A stretch of 64,000 nt of DNA from Comamonas piscis (GTDB lineage Bacteria > Pseudomonadota > Gammaproteobacteria > Burkholderiales > Burkholderiaceae_C), in the NCBI RefSeq assembly GCF_014109725.1, contig NZ_CP058554.1, positions 4,588,001-4,652,000 of the forward strand, given 5' to 3'. This document shows positions 40,260 through 49,474 of the stretch, in pieces. The position numbers and the translations under genes were made by a program. Every line of letters begins with the position of its first letter. The first letter of the stretch is position 1. Under the pieces are notes generated by a model, which was not told the DNA's origin, made no database searches, and worked only from the letters and a program-made list of their open reading frames with translations.

Positions 40260-40868
40260 ATGATCAAGCTGTTTGTTGGCCTCGGCAACCCCGGCCCTGA
40301 ATACGAAGGCACGCGCCACAACGCCGGTTTTTGGTGGATCGATGCACTGGCCCGGGACTTGCGCCTGCAGCTGGTGCCTGACCGCAATTACTACGGCCTG
40401 GTGGCGCGCACGTCCGTCCAGGGTGAATCGGTCTGGCTGCTGGAGCCGCAGACCTTCATGAACCTGTCGGGCAAGTCCGTCGGTGCCTTGGTGCGCTTTT
40501 TCAAAATCAAGCCCGAAGAGGTGCTGGTGGTACACGACGAACTCGATCTGCCGCCCGGCCAGGTCAAGCTCAAACGCGGCGGTGGCCATGGCGGCCACAA
40601 CGGCCTGCGCGATATCCATGCCCAGCTCGGCTCGGCCGACTATTGGCGCCTGCGCATCGGCATCGGCCATCCGGGCGACAAGCAAGAGGTGCCCAACTGG
40701 GTGTTGCGCAAACCCGCGCCTGACCAGCGCGCCTTGATCGAAGACAGCATCATCCATGCGTTGCAGGCTTCGCCCGAGCTGCTGGCCGGCGATATGGAAA
40801 AAGCCACCTTGAAGATCCACACCACCAAACCCCAGCGGCCCAAGCCGCCACGCCCTCCGGCAGCCTGA
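40260..40868 (+). CDS. pth: Peptidyl-tRNA hydrolase
   Basis: A 202-aa enzyme that recycles peptidyl-tRNA. Motifs: LFVGLGNPGPEYEGTRHNAGFW (catalytic His in RHNAG), FMNLSGKSV, VVHDELDLPPG and RGGGHGGHNGLRDI. A Lys/Pro/Arg-rich tail follows the usual end. I chose ATG 40260, which gives the standard MIKLFVGLGNPG start; in-frame ATGs upstream fall in the rplY terminator. Its promoter must lie in or just after that terminator. Confidence 0.96.
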   Translation: MIKLFVGLGNPGPEYEGTRHNAGFWWIDALARDLRLQLVPDRNYYGLVARTSVQGESVWLLEPQTFMNLSGKSVGALVRFFKIKPEEVLVVHDELDLPPGQVKLKRGGGHGGHNGLRDIHAQLGSADYWRLRIGIGHPGDKQEVPNWVLRKPAPDQRALIEDSIIHALQASPELLAGDMEKATLKIHTTKPQRPKPPRPPAA

Positions 40869-40932
40869 CTGCCTTAAGGCTGCGCGCCCCTCTCGCGCAA
40901 AAGGGTCGCCTGGCTTCAGCCGCGCTGCGGTC

Positions 40933-41190
40933 TCACAGCCCCTTGTCGGCTTGCAGGCGCACATAGCGCTGCATCAAGGTAGGCTTGTCTTCCTGAAAAT
41001 CCGGGTGCACCGGAATGCAGGCCACCGGGCATATCTGCACGCACTGGGGCTCGTCGAAATGGCCCACGCATTCGGTGCAGCGCTGCGGATCAATCTCGTA
41101 GTAGTCCTCCCCCATCGAGATGGCATCGTTGGGGCACTCGGGCTCGCAGACATCGCAGTTGATGCACTCATCGGTAATCATCAAGGCCAT
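40933..41190 (-). CDS. YfhL-type 2x[4Fe-4S] ferredoxin
   Basis: An 85-aa ferredoxin. The first cluster motif is CINCDVCEPECP and the second includes CTECVG...CVQICPVAC, with the 8-residue insertion typical of the YfhL/Allochromatium type. Start ATG 41190 has GGAG 8 nt upstream. It transfers single electrons at low potential; the partner is unknown. It converges on pth with a 64-bp gap. Confidence 0.94.
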   Translation of the reverse strand: MALMITDECINCDVCEPECPNDAISMGEDYYEIDPQRCTECVGHFDEPQCVQICPVACIPVHPDFQEDKPTLMQRYVRLQADKGL

Positions 41191-41391
41191 GGATGCGTCT
41201 CCAAGATTCCAGCGCGGGGGAAGAAGTGTGACATGAGCGACATTATCCCGCCTGCGCCTTGGCCATACTGCTTGCATTGCGAGTAAGCATGTATGGTGTG
41301 TCGGAATTGTTCGCGCTAAGCTTGCTGCTCTCAAAAAATAAAAACCAACTTCGGCAGGTCTGCGCGCCTCTCCTCACCACGACGGCTATCC

Positions 41392-42354
41392 ATGGGCTTA
41401 TTCATTCTCAAGCGCACACTCACTTTGCTGCTCACCTTGCTGGGCACCTCGATTGTTGTCTTCCTCGTGCTGGAGATCCTGCCGGGCAATGCCGCCCAGA
41501 TGCTGATGGGCCCCGATGCGGCGCCCGAAGCGGTGGCCGAGCTGGCCCAGCAGCTGGGGCTGAACCAGCCCGCTTGGGAGCGCTATGTTCATTGGATAAC
41601 AGGCCTCGTGCAACTCGACCTGGGCAACAGCTACAGCTACGGCACACCGGTGATCGAGCTGATCAGCGAGCGCATGGCCCTCACCCTGCCGCTGGCCTTG
41701 ATGGCCATGGCCATCACCACCGTGGTGGCGTTGGCGGCCGGCATCTATGCCGCCAGCCGCCACAACAAGATCGGCGATGTCGGGGTCATGGGCCTGGCGC
41801 AGCTAGGCATTGCGATTCCCAATTTCTGGTTCGCCATTTTGCTGATCCTGCTGTTTTCGGTGCACCTCAAATGGTTCTCTGCAGGCGGTTTTCCGGGTTG
41901 GACCGAGGCCTCCGGCGGCTCGCCCGGGGCAGCGCTCCAATCGCTGATGCTTCCAGCGCTGTCGTTGGCGGTGGTGCAGGCGGCCATCCTGGCACGCATC
42001 ACCCGCTCATCGGTGCTGGAGGTGCTGCGTGAGGATTTTGTGCGCACCGCACGTGCCAAGGGCCTGTCGCAACGCGCCGCGCTGTACGGCCATGTGCTGC
42101 GCAATGCCATGGTGCCCGTGGTCACCGTGATGGGCCTGCAGTTTGCCGAGTTGATGGCCGGCACGATTGTGGTCGAGAACGTGTTCTACCTGCCCGGCAT
42201 GGGCCGCCTGATTTTTCAGGCCATTGCTAACCGGGACCTGATGGTGGTGCGCAACTGCGTGATGCTGTTGGCCGCCATGGTGGTGATCGTCAATTTCGTG
42301 GTGGACCTGCTCTATGCCTGGATCGACCCCCGCACCAAAGCCAGCGATATCTGA
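41392..42354 (+). CDS. Peptide-type ABC transporter permease (DppB-like)
   Basis: A 320-aa inner-membrane permease. It opens LFILKRTLTLLLTLLGTSIVVFLVLEILPGN, the DppB/OppB N-terminal pattern, and has six helices. The EAA loop LREDFVRTARAKGLSQRAALYGHVLRNAMVPV contacts the ATPase. It is the first gene of a five-gene importer operon (two permeases, two ATPases, binding protein). Order and pairing define a dipeptide/oligopeptide/glutathione-type importer; the substrate cannot be fixed from sequence. Confidence 0.93.
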   Translation: MGLFILKRTLTLLLTLLGTSIVVFLVLEILPGNAAQMLMGPDAAPEAVAELAQQLGLNQPAWERYVHWITGLVQLDLGNSYSYGTPVIELISERMALTLPLALMAMAITTVVALAAGIYAASRHNKIGDVGVMGLAQLGIAIPNFWFAILLILLFSVHLKWFSAGGFPGWTEASGGSPGAALQSLMLPALSLAVVQAAILARITRSSVLEVLREDFVRTARAKGLSQRAALYGHVLRNAMVPVVTVMGLQFAELMAGTIVVENVFYLPGMGRLIFQAIANRDLMVVRNCVMLLAAMVVIVNFVVDLLYAWIDPRTKASDI

Positions 42355-42361
42355 GCCCGCC

Positions 42362-43273
42362 ATGCAACCGCCTACCTCCGTCGCCCCGACCCTACCCACG
42401 CCCACTGCCAGCCCCGCGCCTGGCCACACGGCCCCCCGCAACGCGCTGTGGCGCCGCGCGCTGCGCAACCCGAGCTTCATGATCGGCCTGGTGCTCACGG
42501 CGCTGCTGCTGCTCGCGGCTGGCCTGTCCTATGTCTGGACGCCCCACTCGGCTTTCGAGATGAACATGGAGGCCAAGCTGCAAGGCCCATCGCTTTCGCA
42601 CTGGCTGGGCACCGATGCCTATGGCCGCGATGTCGCCTCGCAGCTGCTGCTGGGCGCACGCGCCTCGATCCTGGTCGGCGTCATTGCCGTGGGCATTGGC
42701 GTGGTCGTCGGCACCGCGCTGGGTCTGCTGGCCGCTGCCCGGCGGGGTTGGATCGAAGAGATCATCATGCGCCTGGCCGATTTCTCGCTGGCCTTCCCCG
42801 CCATCCTGTCGGCCATCATGCTGACGGCTGTTTTCGGCCCCGGCATCACCAATGCCATCGTGGCCATCGGCATCTACAACATCCCTATGTTCGCCCGCAT
42901 TGCGCGCGGCTCGGCCAACACCATCTGGGCGCGTGAGTACATCACCGCCGCCCGCGCCTGCGGCAAAGGTGCCTGGGCCATTACCTGGCAGCATGTGCTG
43001 CCCAATATCTCTGCCACCTTGATCGTGCAGATCACCATCCGCTTTGCGATTGCGATCCTGGCCGAGGCCGCACTGTCTTACCTGGGCCTGGGCACGCAGC
43101 CACCGCAGCCCTCGTGGGGCCGCATGCTGAGCGAGGCGCAGACCTTGATGTTCCAGGCGCCACTCTTGGCCGTCTTCCCGGGCGTGGCGATTGCGCTGTC
43201 GGTGCTGGGCCTCAACCTGCTGGGCGATGGTCTGCGTGATTTGCTCGACCCACGCCTCGCCCGAAAGCGCTAA
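42362..43273 (+). CDS. Peptide-type ABC transporter permease (DppC-like)
   Basis: A 303-aa permease paired with the one encoded upstream. A Pro/Ala-rich N-terminus precedes LWRRALRNPSFMIGLVLTALLLLAAGLSY. HWLGTDAYGRDVASQLLLGAR is the classic DppC block, and the EAA loop is EYITAARACGKGAWAITWQHVLPN. It starts 7 bp after the first permease gene and is followed by an ATPase gene 9 bp later. An alternative in-frame start at 42314 would overlap the first permease. Confidence 0.93.
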   Translation: MQPPTSVAPTLPTPTASPAPGHTAPRNALWRRALRNPSFMIGLVLTALLLLAAGLSYVWTPHSAFEMNMEAKLQGPSLSHWLGTDAYGRDVASQLLLGARASILVGVIAVGIGVVVGTALGLLAAARRGWIEEIIMRLADFSLAFPAILSAIMLTAVFGPGITNAIVAIGIYNIPMFARIARGSANTIWAREYITAARACGKGAWAITWQHVLPNISATLIVQITIRFAIAILAEAALSYLGLGTQPPQPSWGRMLSEAQTLMFQAPLLAVFPGVAIALSVLGLNLLGDGLRDLLDPRLARKR

Positions 43274-43282
43274 GGAATCGCC

Positions 43283-44308
43283 ATGGCATTGATCGATGTA
43301 CAGCACCTGGGCATTGCGCTGCAAACCCACCGGGGCCCTGCGCGCGCCGTGCGCGATATCAGTTTTCAGATCGAGCGCGGCCAGGCCCTGGGCCTGATTG
43401 GCGAATCGGGCTGCGGCAAGTCCATCACCGCGATGGCCTTGATGGGCCTGCTACCGGAGAGTGCCCAGGTCAGCGGCAGCGCCACCCTGGACGGCCAAAG
43501 CCTGGTGCAGCAGCCCGACAGTTGGTGGCGGGGCGTGCGCGGCAACCGCATTGCCATGATCTTCCAGGAGCCGATGACGGCGCTGAACCCGGTACACACC
43601 ATCGGCCGCCAGATCAGCGAACCGCTGCGCCTGCACAAGGGCTGGAGCGCGCGCCAGGCCCGCGAAGAAGCCATTGCACTGCTCGACCGCGTGGGCATTG
43701 CGCAGCCGGCGCAGCGCTTTGATGCCTACCCGCACCAGTTCTCGGGCGGGCAGCGCCAGCGCATCACCATCGCGATGGCACTGGCATGCGGCCCGGATCT
43801 GTTGATTGCCGACGAGCCCACCACGGCGCTGGATGTGACCATCCAGCAGCAGATCCTGGACCTCATCAATGGCCTGGTCGAAGAGCGCCAGATGGCCTTG
43901 CTGCTGATCTCGCACGACCTGGGCGTGATCTCGCAGAACGTCGACAAGATGGTCGTGATGTACGGCGGCACCGTTGTCGAATCGGGCAGCACCGAGGCCG
44001 TGTTTGAGCACATGGCCCACCCCTACACCCGGGGCCTGCTGGCCGCCCGCCCCAGCATGCAGCCGCGCATTCAGGGCCAGCCCCAGCGCCTGCACACCAT
44101 TGCCGGCTCCGTGCCCGAGCTGGCCGATCTGCCCGCCGGCTGCACCTTTGCCGGCCGCTGCAGCTTTACCCAGCCGCCCTGCTTTGTGCAAAAACCGCCC
44201 CAGGTGGCGCTGCCATCGACCCACCCACAGGAGGCGCACCAGGTGCATTGCCTGCGGCCCGAGGCCTATGCCATCGCCACCCCGACCCCTGACGAGACCC
44301 CCGCATGA
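43283..44308 (+). CDS. Peptide-type ABC transporter ATP-binding protein (DppD-like)
   Basis: A 341-aa ATPase. Walker A GESGCGKS lies at residues 40-47, the signature is FSGGQRQRI, Walker B is LLIADEPTTALD and the switch His is in LISHDLGV. The C-terminal oligopeptide-transporter extension contains the Cys-rich part GCTFAGRCSF...PPCF, found in this subfamily and able to hold an Fe-S cluster in some homologues. It overlaps the second ATPase gene by ATGA. Confidence 0.95.
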   Translation: MALIDVQHLGIALQTHRGPARAVRDISFQIERGQALGLIGESGCGKSITAMALMGLLPESAQVSGSATLDGQSLVQQPDSWWRGVRGNRIAMIFQEPMTALNPVHTIGRQISEPLRLHKGWSARQAREEAIALLDRVGIAQPAQRFDAYPHQFSGGQRQRITIAMALACGPDLLIADEPTTALDVTIQQQILDLINGLVEERQMALLLISHDLGVISQNVDKMVVMYGGTVVESGSTEAVFEHMAHPYTRGLLAARPSMQPRIQGQPQRLHTIAGSVPELADLPAGCTFAGRCSFTQPPCFVQKPPQVALPSTHPQEAHQVHCLRPEAYAIATPTPDETPA

Positions 44309-45156
44309 CGGCAGCCGCCCCAGACACCCCCTTGCTGCAAGTGCGCGACCTGGTGCGCACCTACACCCTGCCCCGCGAAAAACTCTTCTCCGCGCCGCCC
44401 ACCGTGCAGGCACTTCGGGGTGTGAGCTTTGAGCTGCATGCCGGCCAGAGCCTGGGCATCGTCGGCGAGTCGGGCTCGGGCAAATCCACCTTGGCGCGCC
44501 TGGTGATGGCGCTGGACCAGCCCACCGCCGGCCAGGTGCTGCTGGATGGCCAGGACCTGCACCGCATGCAGGCTGCCGCGCTGCGCCGGGCGCGCAAGGA
44601 TTTCCAGATGGTCTTCCAGGACCCCTATGGCTCGCTGGACCCGCGCCAGACGGTGGAGCGCATCGTCAGCGAACCGCTGCAGGCACAAAACACCAGCTCG
44701 CGGGCCGAACAGCGCGAACGCGCCAGCCAGGTGCTGCAGCAAGTGGGCTTGCGCGCGCAGGATGTGGACAAGTACCCGCATGAGTTCTCCGGCGGCCAGC
44801 GCCAGCGCATAGCGATTGCCCGCGCGCTGATCACCAAGCCCCGGCTGATCATTGCCGACGAGCCGGTCAGTGCGCTCGATGTCTCGGTGCAGGCCCAGGT
44901 GCTCAACCTGATGCAGGACCTGCAGCAGCAGCATGGCATCACCTACTTGCTGATCAGCCATGACCTGGCCGTCATCAACCACCTCTGCGATGCGGTGGTG
45001 GTGCTCTACCAGGGCGAGATCGTCGAGCGCGGTGCGCCAGCGCAGCTGTTCCAGCATGCGCAGCATCCCTATACGCAAAAACTGGTGCAGGCCGTGCCCC
45101 AGGTGCGGCCACGCCGACACCGCATGCCAGCAGGGATTGGGACAAGTCCTGTATAA
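44305..45156 (+). CDS. Peptide-type ABC transporter ATP-binding protein (DppF-like)
   Basis: A 283-aa ATPase. Walker A GESGSGKST lies at residues 54-62, the signature is FSGGQRQRI, Walker B is LIIADEPVSALD and the switch is LISHDLAV. The C-terminal extension is shorter than in the first ATPase and lacks its Cys cluster, as usual for DppF/OppF. Together they would form an ATPase heterodimer. The binding-protein gene follows after 91 bp. Confidence 0.94.
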   Translation: MTAAAPDTPLLQVRDLVRTYTLPREKLFSAPPTVQALRGVSFELHAGQSLGIVGESGSGKSTLARLVMALDQPTAGQVLLDGQDLHRMQAAALRRARKDFQMVFQDPYGSLDPRQTVERIVSEPLQAQNTSSRAEQRERASQVLQQVGLRAQDVDKYPHEFSGGQRQRIAIARALITKPRLIIADEPVSALDVSVQAQVLNLMQDLQQQHGITYLLISHDLAVINHLCDAVVVLYQGEIVERGAPAQLFQHAQHPYTQKLVQAVPQVRPRRHRMPAGIGTSPV

Positions 45157-45247
45157 ACAGTGCTGAGCTCCTCGGCGGCCTTCCAACGGCCGCCGCCTCA
45201 CTGCTTTCCCCCATAAATTGAATAAAACCCGATCCAAGGAGTACCGG

Positions 45248-46738
45248 ATGCTGAACCGTAGACACCTGCTTGCTGCAGGCACCCTGGCACCGCTGCCGAT
45301 GTGGCTGCCTGGCATGGCCCAGGCGCAGACCAAGAAAGACACTGTGGTGCTGGGCATGACCCTGGAGCCGCCAGGACTGGACCCGACCGCCGGTGCGGCC
45401 TCGTCGATTGCCGAGATCACCCACTACAACCTGTACGAGACGCTGACCAAGATCAATGCCGACGGCAGCGTCTCGCCGTTGCTGGCCGAGAGCTGGGAGG
45501 TCTCGCCCGATCTGAAGACCTACACCTTCAAGCTGCGCAAGGGCGTGAGCTTCCACAATGGCGAGCCCTTCAATGCCCAGAGCGTGAAGTTCTCCCTGGA
45601 CCGTGCCTCCGGCGAGAAAAGCACCAACAAGGACAAGCGCACCTTTGCCAACCTGACGGCCCAGGTGGTGGACGAGCACACGGTGGTGATCCTGAACAAG
45701 GAAATCGACCCGGACCTGCTGTTTGTGCTGGGCCAGGCCACCTCGGTCATCGTCGAGCCCAAGAGCGCCGACACCAATGCCACCAAGCCCATCGGCACCG
45801 GTCCCTACAAGCTGGGCAACTGGAGCAAGGGCGCGTCCATCACCCTGGATGCCTGGCCGCAGTACCGCAACCCCGGCAGCATCCGCATCCGCCGCGCCAC
45901 CTTCCGCTTTATCTCGGATGCCGCCGCCCAGGTCGCTGCCTTGCTTGCCGGTGATGTGGATGTCTTCCCCCGCGTCTCGGCGCGGGGCATTGACCAGTTC
46001 AAGACCAACCCGCGCTACCAGGTCGTCATCTCTGGCTCACGCGCCAAGACCATCGTCGCCATCAACGAGCGCCGCAAGCCGCTCGACGATGTGCGGGTGC
46101 GCCGCGCGCTGTCTGCCGCCATTGACCGCAAGGCCGTCATTGCCGGCGCGGCTGAAGGCCTGGGCGTGCCCATCGGCAGCCACTATGTGCCCGGCGCCTT
46201 CGGCTATGTGGACACCACCGGCATCAATCCCTATGACGTGGAAAAGGCCAAGAAGCTGCTGGCAGAAGCAGGTGTCAAAACCCCGCTGAGCCTGAGCATG
46301 ACCCTGCCGCCTACGCCGTATGCGCGCCAGGGCGGCGAGATCATTGCCGCGCAGCTGGCCAAGATCGGCGTCGAGGTCAAGCTGCAGAACGTGGAATGGG
46401 CGCAGTGGCTCTCGGGCACCTACACCAACAAGAACTACGACCTGTCGATCATCTCGCACGTCGAGCCTTTCGATCTGGAGAACTACAGCCGCCCCGATTA
46501 CTACTGGGGCTACAAGTCCGAGAAGTTCAACAAGCTGTTCGAACAGATCAAGCTCGAAGCCCGCCCGGCCGACCGCTCACGCTTGCTGGGCGAGGCTCAG
46601 CGCCTGCTGGCCGAAGATGCCGCCAACGTCTACCTGTACCAGCCGCAGTGGGTCACCATCGCCGCCAAGAACGTGCGTGGGCTGTGGAAGGACATGCCGA
46701 TCTTCATCAACGACCTGTCATCCATGTACTGGTCATAG
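45248..46738 (+). CDS. Extracellular solute-binding protein, family 5
   Basis: A 496-aa periplasmic binding protein. The signal (MLNRRHLLAAGTLAPLPMWLPGMAQAQ) has an RR pair and may use Tat. SBP family 5 marks are LDPTAGAASSIAEITHYNLYETLTKI, LAESWEVSPDLKTYTFKLRKGVSFHNGEPFNA and PIGTGPYKLGNW. It delivers peptides, opines or glutathione-like solutes to the permeases encoded upstream. Start ATG 45248 follows AAGGAG. A strong terminator follows it. Confidence 0.95.
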   Translation: MLNRRHLLAAGTLAPLPMWLPGMAQAQTKKDTVVLGMTLEPPGLDPTAGAASSIAEITHYNLYETLTKINADGSVSPLLAESWEVSPDLKTYTFKLRKGVSFHNGEPFNAQSVKFSLDRASGEKSTNKDKRTFANLTAQVVDEHTVVILNKEIDPDLLFVLGQATSVIVEPKSADTNATKPIGTGPYKLGNWSKGASITLDAWPQYRNPGSIRIRRATFRFISDAAAQVAALLAGDVDVFPRVSARGIDQFKTNPRYQVVISGSRAKTIVAINERRKPLDDVRVRRALSAAIDRKAVIAGAAEGLGVPIGSHYVPGAFGYVDTTGINPYDVEKAKKLLAEAGVKTPLSLSMTLPPTPYARQGGEIIAAQLAKIGVEVKLQNVEWAQWLSGTYTNKNYDLSIISHVEPFDLENYSRPDYYWGYKSEKFNKLFEQIKLEARPADRSRLLGEAQRLLAEDAANVYLYQPQWVTIAAKNVRGLWKDMPIFINDLSSMYWS

Positions 46739-46770
46739 GCCCCTGCTTGCGCTAGGCTTGAAACCTGCAC

Positions 46771-46807
46771 AACGCCCATCTACGGCCTGCCGAGATGGGC
46801 GTTTTTC
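46771..46807 (+). terminator. Rho-independent terminator of the ABC operon
   Basis: An 11-bp stem AACGCCCATCT/AGATGGGCGTT with an 11-nt loop and a T-run, 32 bp after the binding-protein stop. Confidence 0.88.
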
Positions 46808-46844
46808 ATGGTGCTTCTTAAACTTTTCACGAGCTCTGCCCAAT

Positions 46845-48248
46845 ATGACCGCGTTGCACGATTGGCCTGCCACCGCCTTGCTGGCCGCCTACCAAAAGCA
46901 AGAACTCTCCCCCGTCGATGTCATGCAATCCGTCATCGCCCATGTCGAGCGCTGGGAGCCCCAGCTCTGCGCCACCTACCTGTACCGGCCTGAAGCGGCG
47001 CTGGCGCAGGCACGGGCCAGCGAGGCGCGCTGGCACCAGGGGGCACCCGCCGGCCTGCTCGATGGCCTGCCGGTGACGATCAAGGAAAACATTGCCACGC
47101 GGGGCGACCCACTGCCCGCTGGCACAGCGGCCGTCACCCTGGTGCCCGCCGCAGCCGATGCACCACCCGCAGCCCGCCTGCGCGAGGCCCATGCCATCTG
47201 CTTCAGCAAAACCACGATGCCCGACTACGGTATGCTGTCCTCGGGCCTGTCGAGCTTTCACCCGCTGGCGCGCAACCCCTGGGACCTGAGCAAGGGCCCG
47301 GGCGGCTCCAGCGCCGGTGGCGGCGCGGCGGCAGCCGCCGGCTACGGCCCTCTGCATATCGGCACCGACATCGGCGGCTCCTTGCGCCTGCCGGCCAGCT
47401 GGTGCGGCATCTACAGCCTCAAACCCAGCCTGGGCCGCATCCCCATCGACCCGCCTTACCAAGGCCGCGCCGCCGGCCCGATGACCCGCACGGTCGACGA
47501 CTCGGCGCTGATGATGCAGGTGCTGTCAGCCCCCGATGTGCGCGACAGCATGAGCCTGCCGCCGCAAGATATTGCCTGGCGCACGGTGGCCACCACCGGC
47601 GCGGACTTTATCAAGGGCAAGCGCATTGGCCTGCTGCTGGATGCCGGCTGCGGCCTGCCGCTGCAGCCCGAGGTGCGGGCCGCCATAGAGCAAGCGGCCG
47701 CGCTGCTGGAATCCGCTGGCGCGCAGATCACGCCGATGCAGCCCTTTATGACCCCCGCGATGCTGGACGGCATGGACCGCTTCTGGCGCATGCGTTCTTT
47801 GACGGATCTGCAGGCGCTCAGCAGCGCGCAGCGCGACAAGGTGCTGCCCTACATCCGCACCTGGGCCGAGAGCGCCGAGGGCATGAGCGGCAACGCGGTG
47901 TTCCAGGCCAGCCAGCAGTTCCACCAGGTGCGCCTGGCCACCGTCAAAGCCTGCAGCGCTTTTGATTTTGTGATCTCCCCCGTCGCGCCGCACGTCGCCT
48001 TTGCGGCCGAATGGCCATCGCCCACCAACGACCCCTTGCGCCCGCTGGAGCACATTGGCTTTACCGTCCCCTTCAACATGTCGGAGCAGCCGGCTGCCTC
48101 CATTAACTGCGGCTACACCGCCGCCGGCCTGCCCATTGGCCTGCAAATTGCCGGTGCGCGTTTTGACGACCTGGGCGTGCTGCAGCTGTCACGCGCCTTT
48201 GAACAGATCCGAGGCCCGCAAAAGCCCTGGCCGCTGCCGCCGGGCTAA
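46845..48248 (+). CDS. Amidase (amidase-signature family)
   Basis: A 467-aa amidase with the Ser-cisSer-Lys triad: Lys in LPVTIKENIA, cis-Ser in GPGGSSAGGGAAAAAG, and nucleophile Ser in GTDIGGSLRLPAS. It hydrolyses amides, releasing ammonia; the preferred substrate is not evident. ATG 46845 gives the standard start (MTALHDWPATALLAAYQKQELSP); no strong ribosome site is seen. It follows the ABC operon past a terminator and ends inside repeat element A. Confidence 0.93.
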   Translation: MTALHDWPATALLAAYQKQELSPVDVMQSVIAHVERWEPQLCATYLYRPEAALAQARASEARWHQGAPAGLLDGLPVTIKENIATRGDPLPAGTAAVTLVPAAADAPPAARLREAHAICFSKTTMPDYGMLSSGLSSFHPLARNPWDLSKGPGGSSAGGGAAAAAGYGPLHIGTDIGGSLRLPASWCGIYSLKPSLGRIPIDPPYQGRAAGPMTRTVDDSALMMQVLSAPDVRDSMSLPPQDIAWRTVATTGADFIKGKRIGLLLDAGCGLPLQPEVRAAIEQAAALLESAGAQITPMQPFMTPAMLDGMDRFWRMRSLTDLQALSSAQRDKVLPYIRTWAESAEGMSGNAVFQASQQFHQVRLATVKACSAFDFVISPVAPHVAFAAEWPSPTNDPLRPLEHIGFTVPFNMSEQPAASINCGYTAAGLPIGLQIAGARFDDLGVLQLSRAFEQIRGPQKPWPLPPG

Positions 48249-48514
48249 GAACCTGTTCAAAGTCTCCTCGCGCCGCGACAGTGTCTTTGCGGGATGGGAT
48301 GCAAGGCGCAGTGCGCAGCCAATAGCCAGCTATTGGCAAGCGCTGCAACGACGCAGACCACCCGCAAAGACACTGTCCCGCAGGGTTGGAGTGAAATCGG
48401 GCGATTTCTGCGCGCTGGCCCTTGCTTGCACCCCGGTGCAAGCTGTGGACCATCCCTTCGAACTCATCCCGATTGCACTCCAACGCGGCTGCGTAGAGAC
48501 TTTGAACAGGTTCT
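48248..48514. repeat. Structured inverted-repeat element A (three-way-junction type)
   Basis: 267 bp between the convergent amidase and LysR genes. The ends are perfect 19-bp inverted repeats, AGAACCTGTTCAAAGTCTC at 48248-48266 and its complement at 48496-48514. Inside are two arms. Arm 1 has a perfect 17-bp stem (48277-48293 with 48361-48377) closing on GCCAATAGC/GCTATTGGC. Arm 2 has a 17-bp stem with one mismatch (48385-48401 with 48468-48484) enclosing GCTTGCACC/GGTGCAAGC (48424-48443). Arm 1 shares its spaced core with element B. It overlaps both stop codons and may also end transcription from both sides. Confidence 0.85.
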
Positions 48515-49370
48515 AAGACAGCCAATCCGATGGCAGCAATGCCCGCACCTGCTGCACCAGGGCGGACTCAGGCCCCCGGGCTGGCAGCAGGCCAAACTGC
48601 ACCCGGGTGAGACGCGGCAAGCCCGCTTCTGGCAGGACCGGCTGCATCGTGTCGGTCAACGCGGTGGCATTGATGCATGCCACACCCAGGCCTGCAGCGA
48701 TCGCCGATTGCAGGCCCGCAACCCCGGAGGCTTGGTGCGCCACGACATAGTCCAGGCCCTGCTGGCGCAAACGGCTTTCAGCGTATTGGCGCAGGGCACA
48801 GGTCTCCGGCAAAGCCAGCAGCGGTAAGGGCTGCCCAGGTTCTGGCGTCCACTGCCGCGCACGCGCCCAGACCAAAGGCTCCTCAGGGCCCAGGGTCTGC
48901 AGGCGCTGCTTGAAGGGCGGCAGCGCCATCACCACGCCCAGGTCGCACTGCCCTTGGGCATAGGCCGCCTCCACCTCGGCACTGCGCAGCACGCTCACCT
49001 CCAGCCGCACGGCAGGATGCCGCGCTGCCAAGGCCTTGAGCATGCGCGCCAGCGCATCGGGTTTGAAGTAGTCGGTGATGGCCAGCTTAAGGGCCCCTTG
49101 CAGCGCCAAGCCACGCAGGTCACGCAAGGCATGGTCGGCCAGGCCCACCAGCGCGCGCGCATGGCCCAGCAGTTGGCTGCCAGCCTCCGTCGGCAGCACG
49201 CCGGTCTTGCTGCGCAACAGCAGCGGCTGGCCAACGCAGTCCTCCAGCTTTTTGATTTGCTCACTCACCGCCGATTGCGACAGAAACAACTGCGGCGCCG
49301 CCGCTGTCAGACTGCCTGCTTCGACAACGGTGATCAGCGTTCTCAGCTGCGCCAGCTCCAGGTGGGCCAT
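48513..49370 (-). CDS. LysR-family transcriptional regulator
   Basis: A 285-aa regulator. The N-terminal winged HTH is ELAQLRTLITVVEAGSLTAAAPQLFLSQSAVSEQIKKLEDCVG. The rest is a two-lobe substrate-binding domain starting near GALKLAITDYFKPDALARML. It is divergent from the tautomerase gene with a 104-bp gap, the standard layout for LysR control of a neighbour. The stop codon lies at the very end of repeat element A. Confidence 0.93.
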   Translation of the reverse strand: MAHLELAQLRTLITVVEAGSLTAAAPQLFLSQSAVSEQIKKLEDCVGQPLLLRSKTGVLPTEAGSQLLGHARALVGLADHALRDLRGLALQGALKLAITDYFKPDALARMLKALAARHPAVRLEVSVLRSAEVEAAYAQGQCDLGVVMALPPFKQRLQTLGPEEPLVWARARQWTPEPGQPLPLLALPETCALRQYAESRLRQQGLDYVVAHQASGVAGLQSAIAAGLGVACINATALTDTMQPVLPEAGLPRLTRVQFGLLPARGPESALVQQVRALLPSDWLS

Positions 49371-49474
49371 GGGTTATCCAACGGTTTAACAGATGGCAAT
49401 TATCACATCTTCCCGTTTTTCAAATGCATAGAGGACTCGCACAATCGACCCATCGTTCAACGCAGGAGCCCCTT

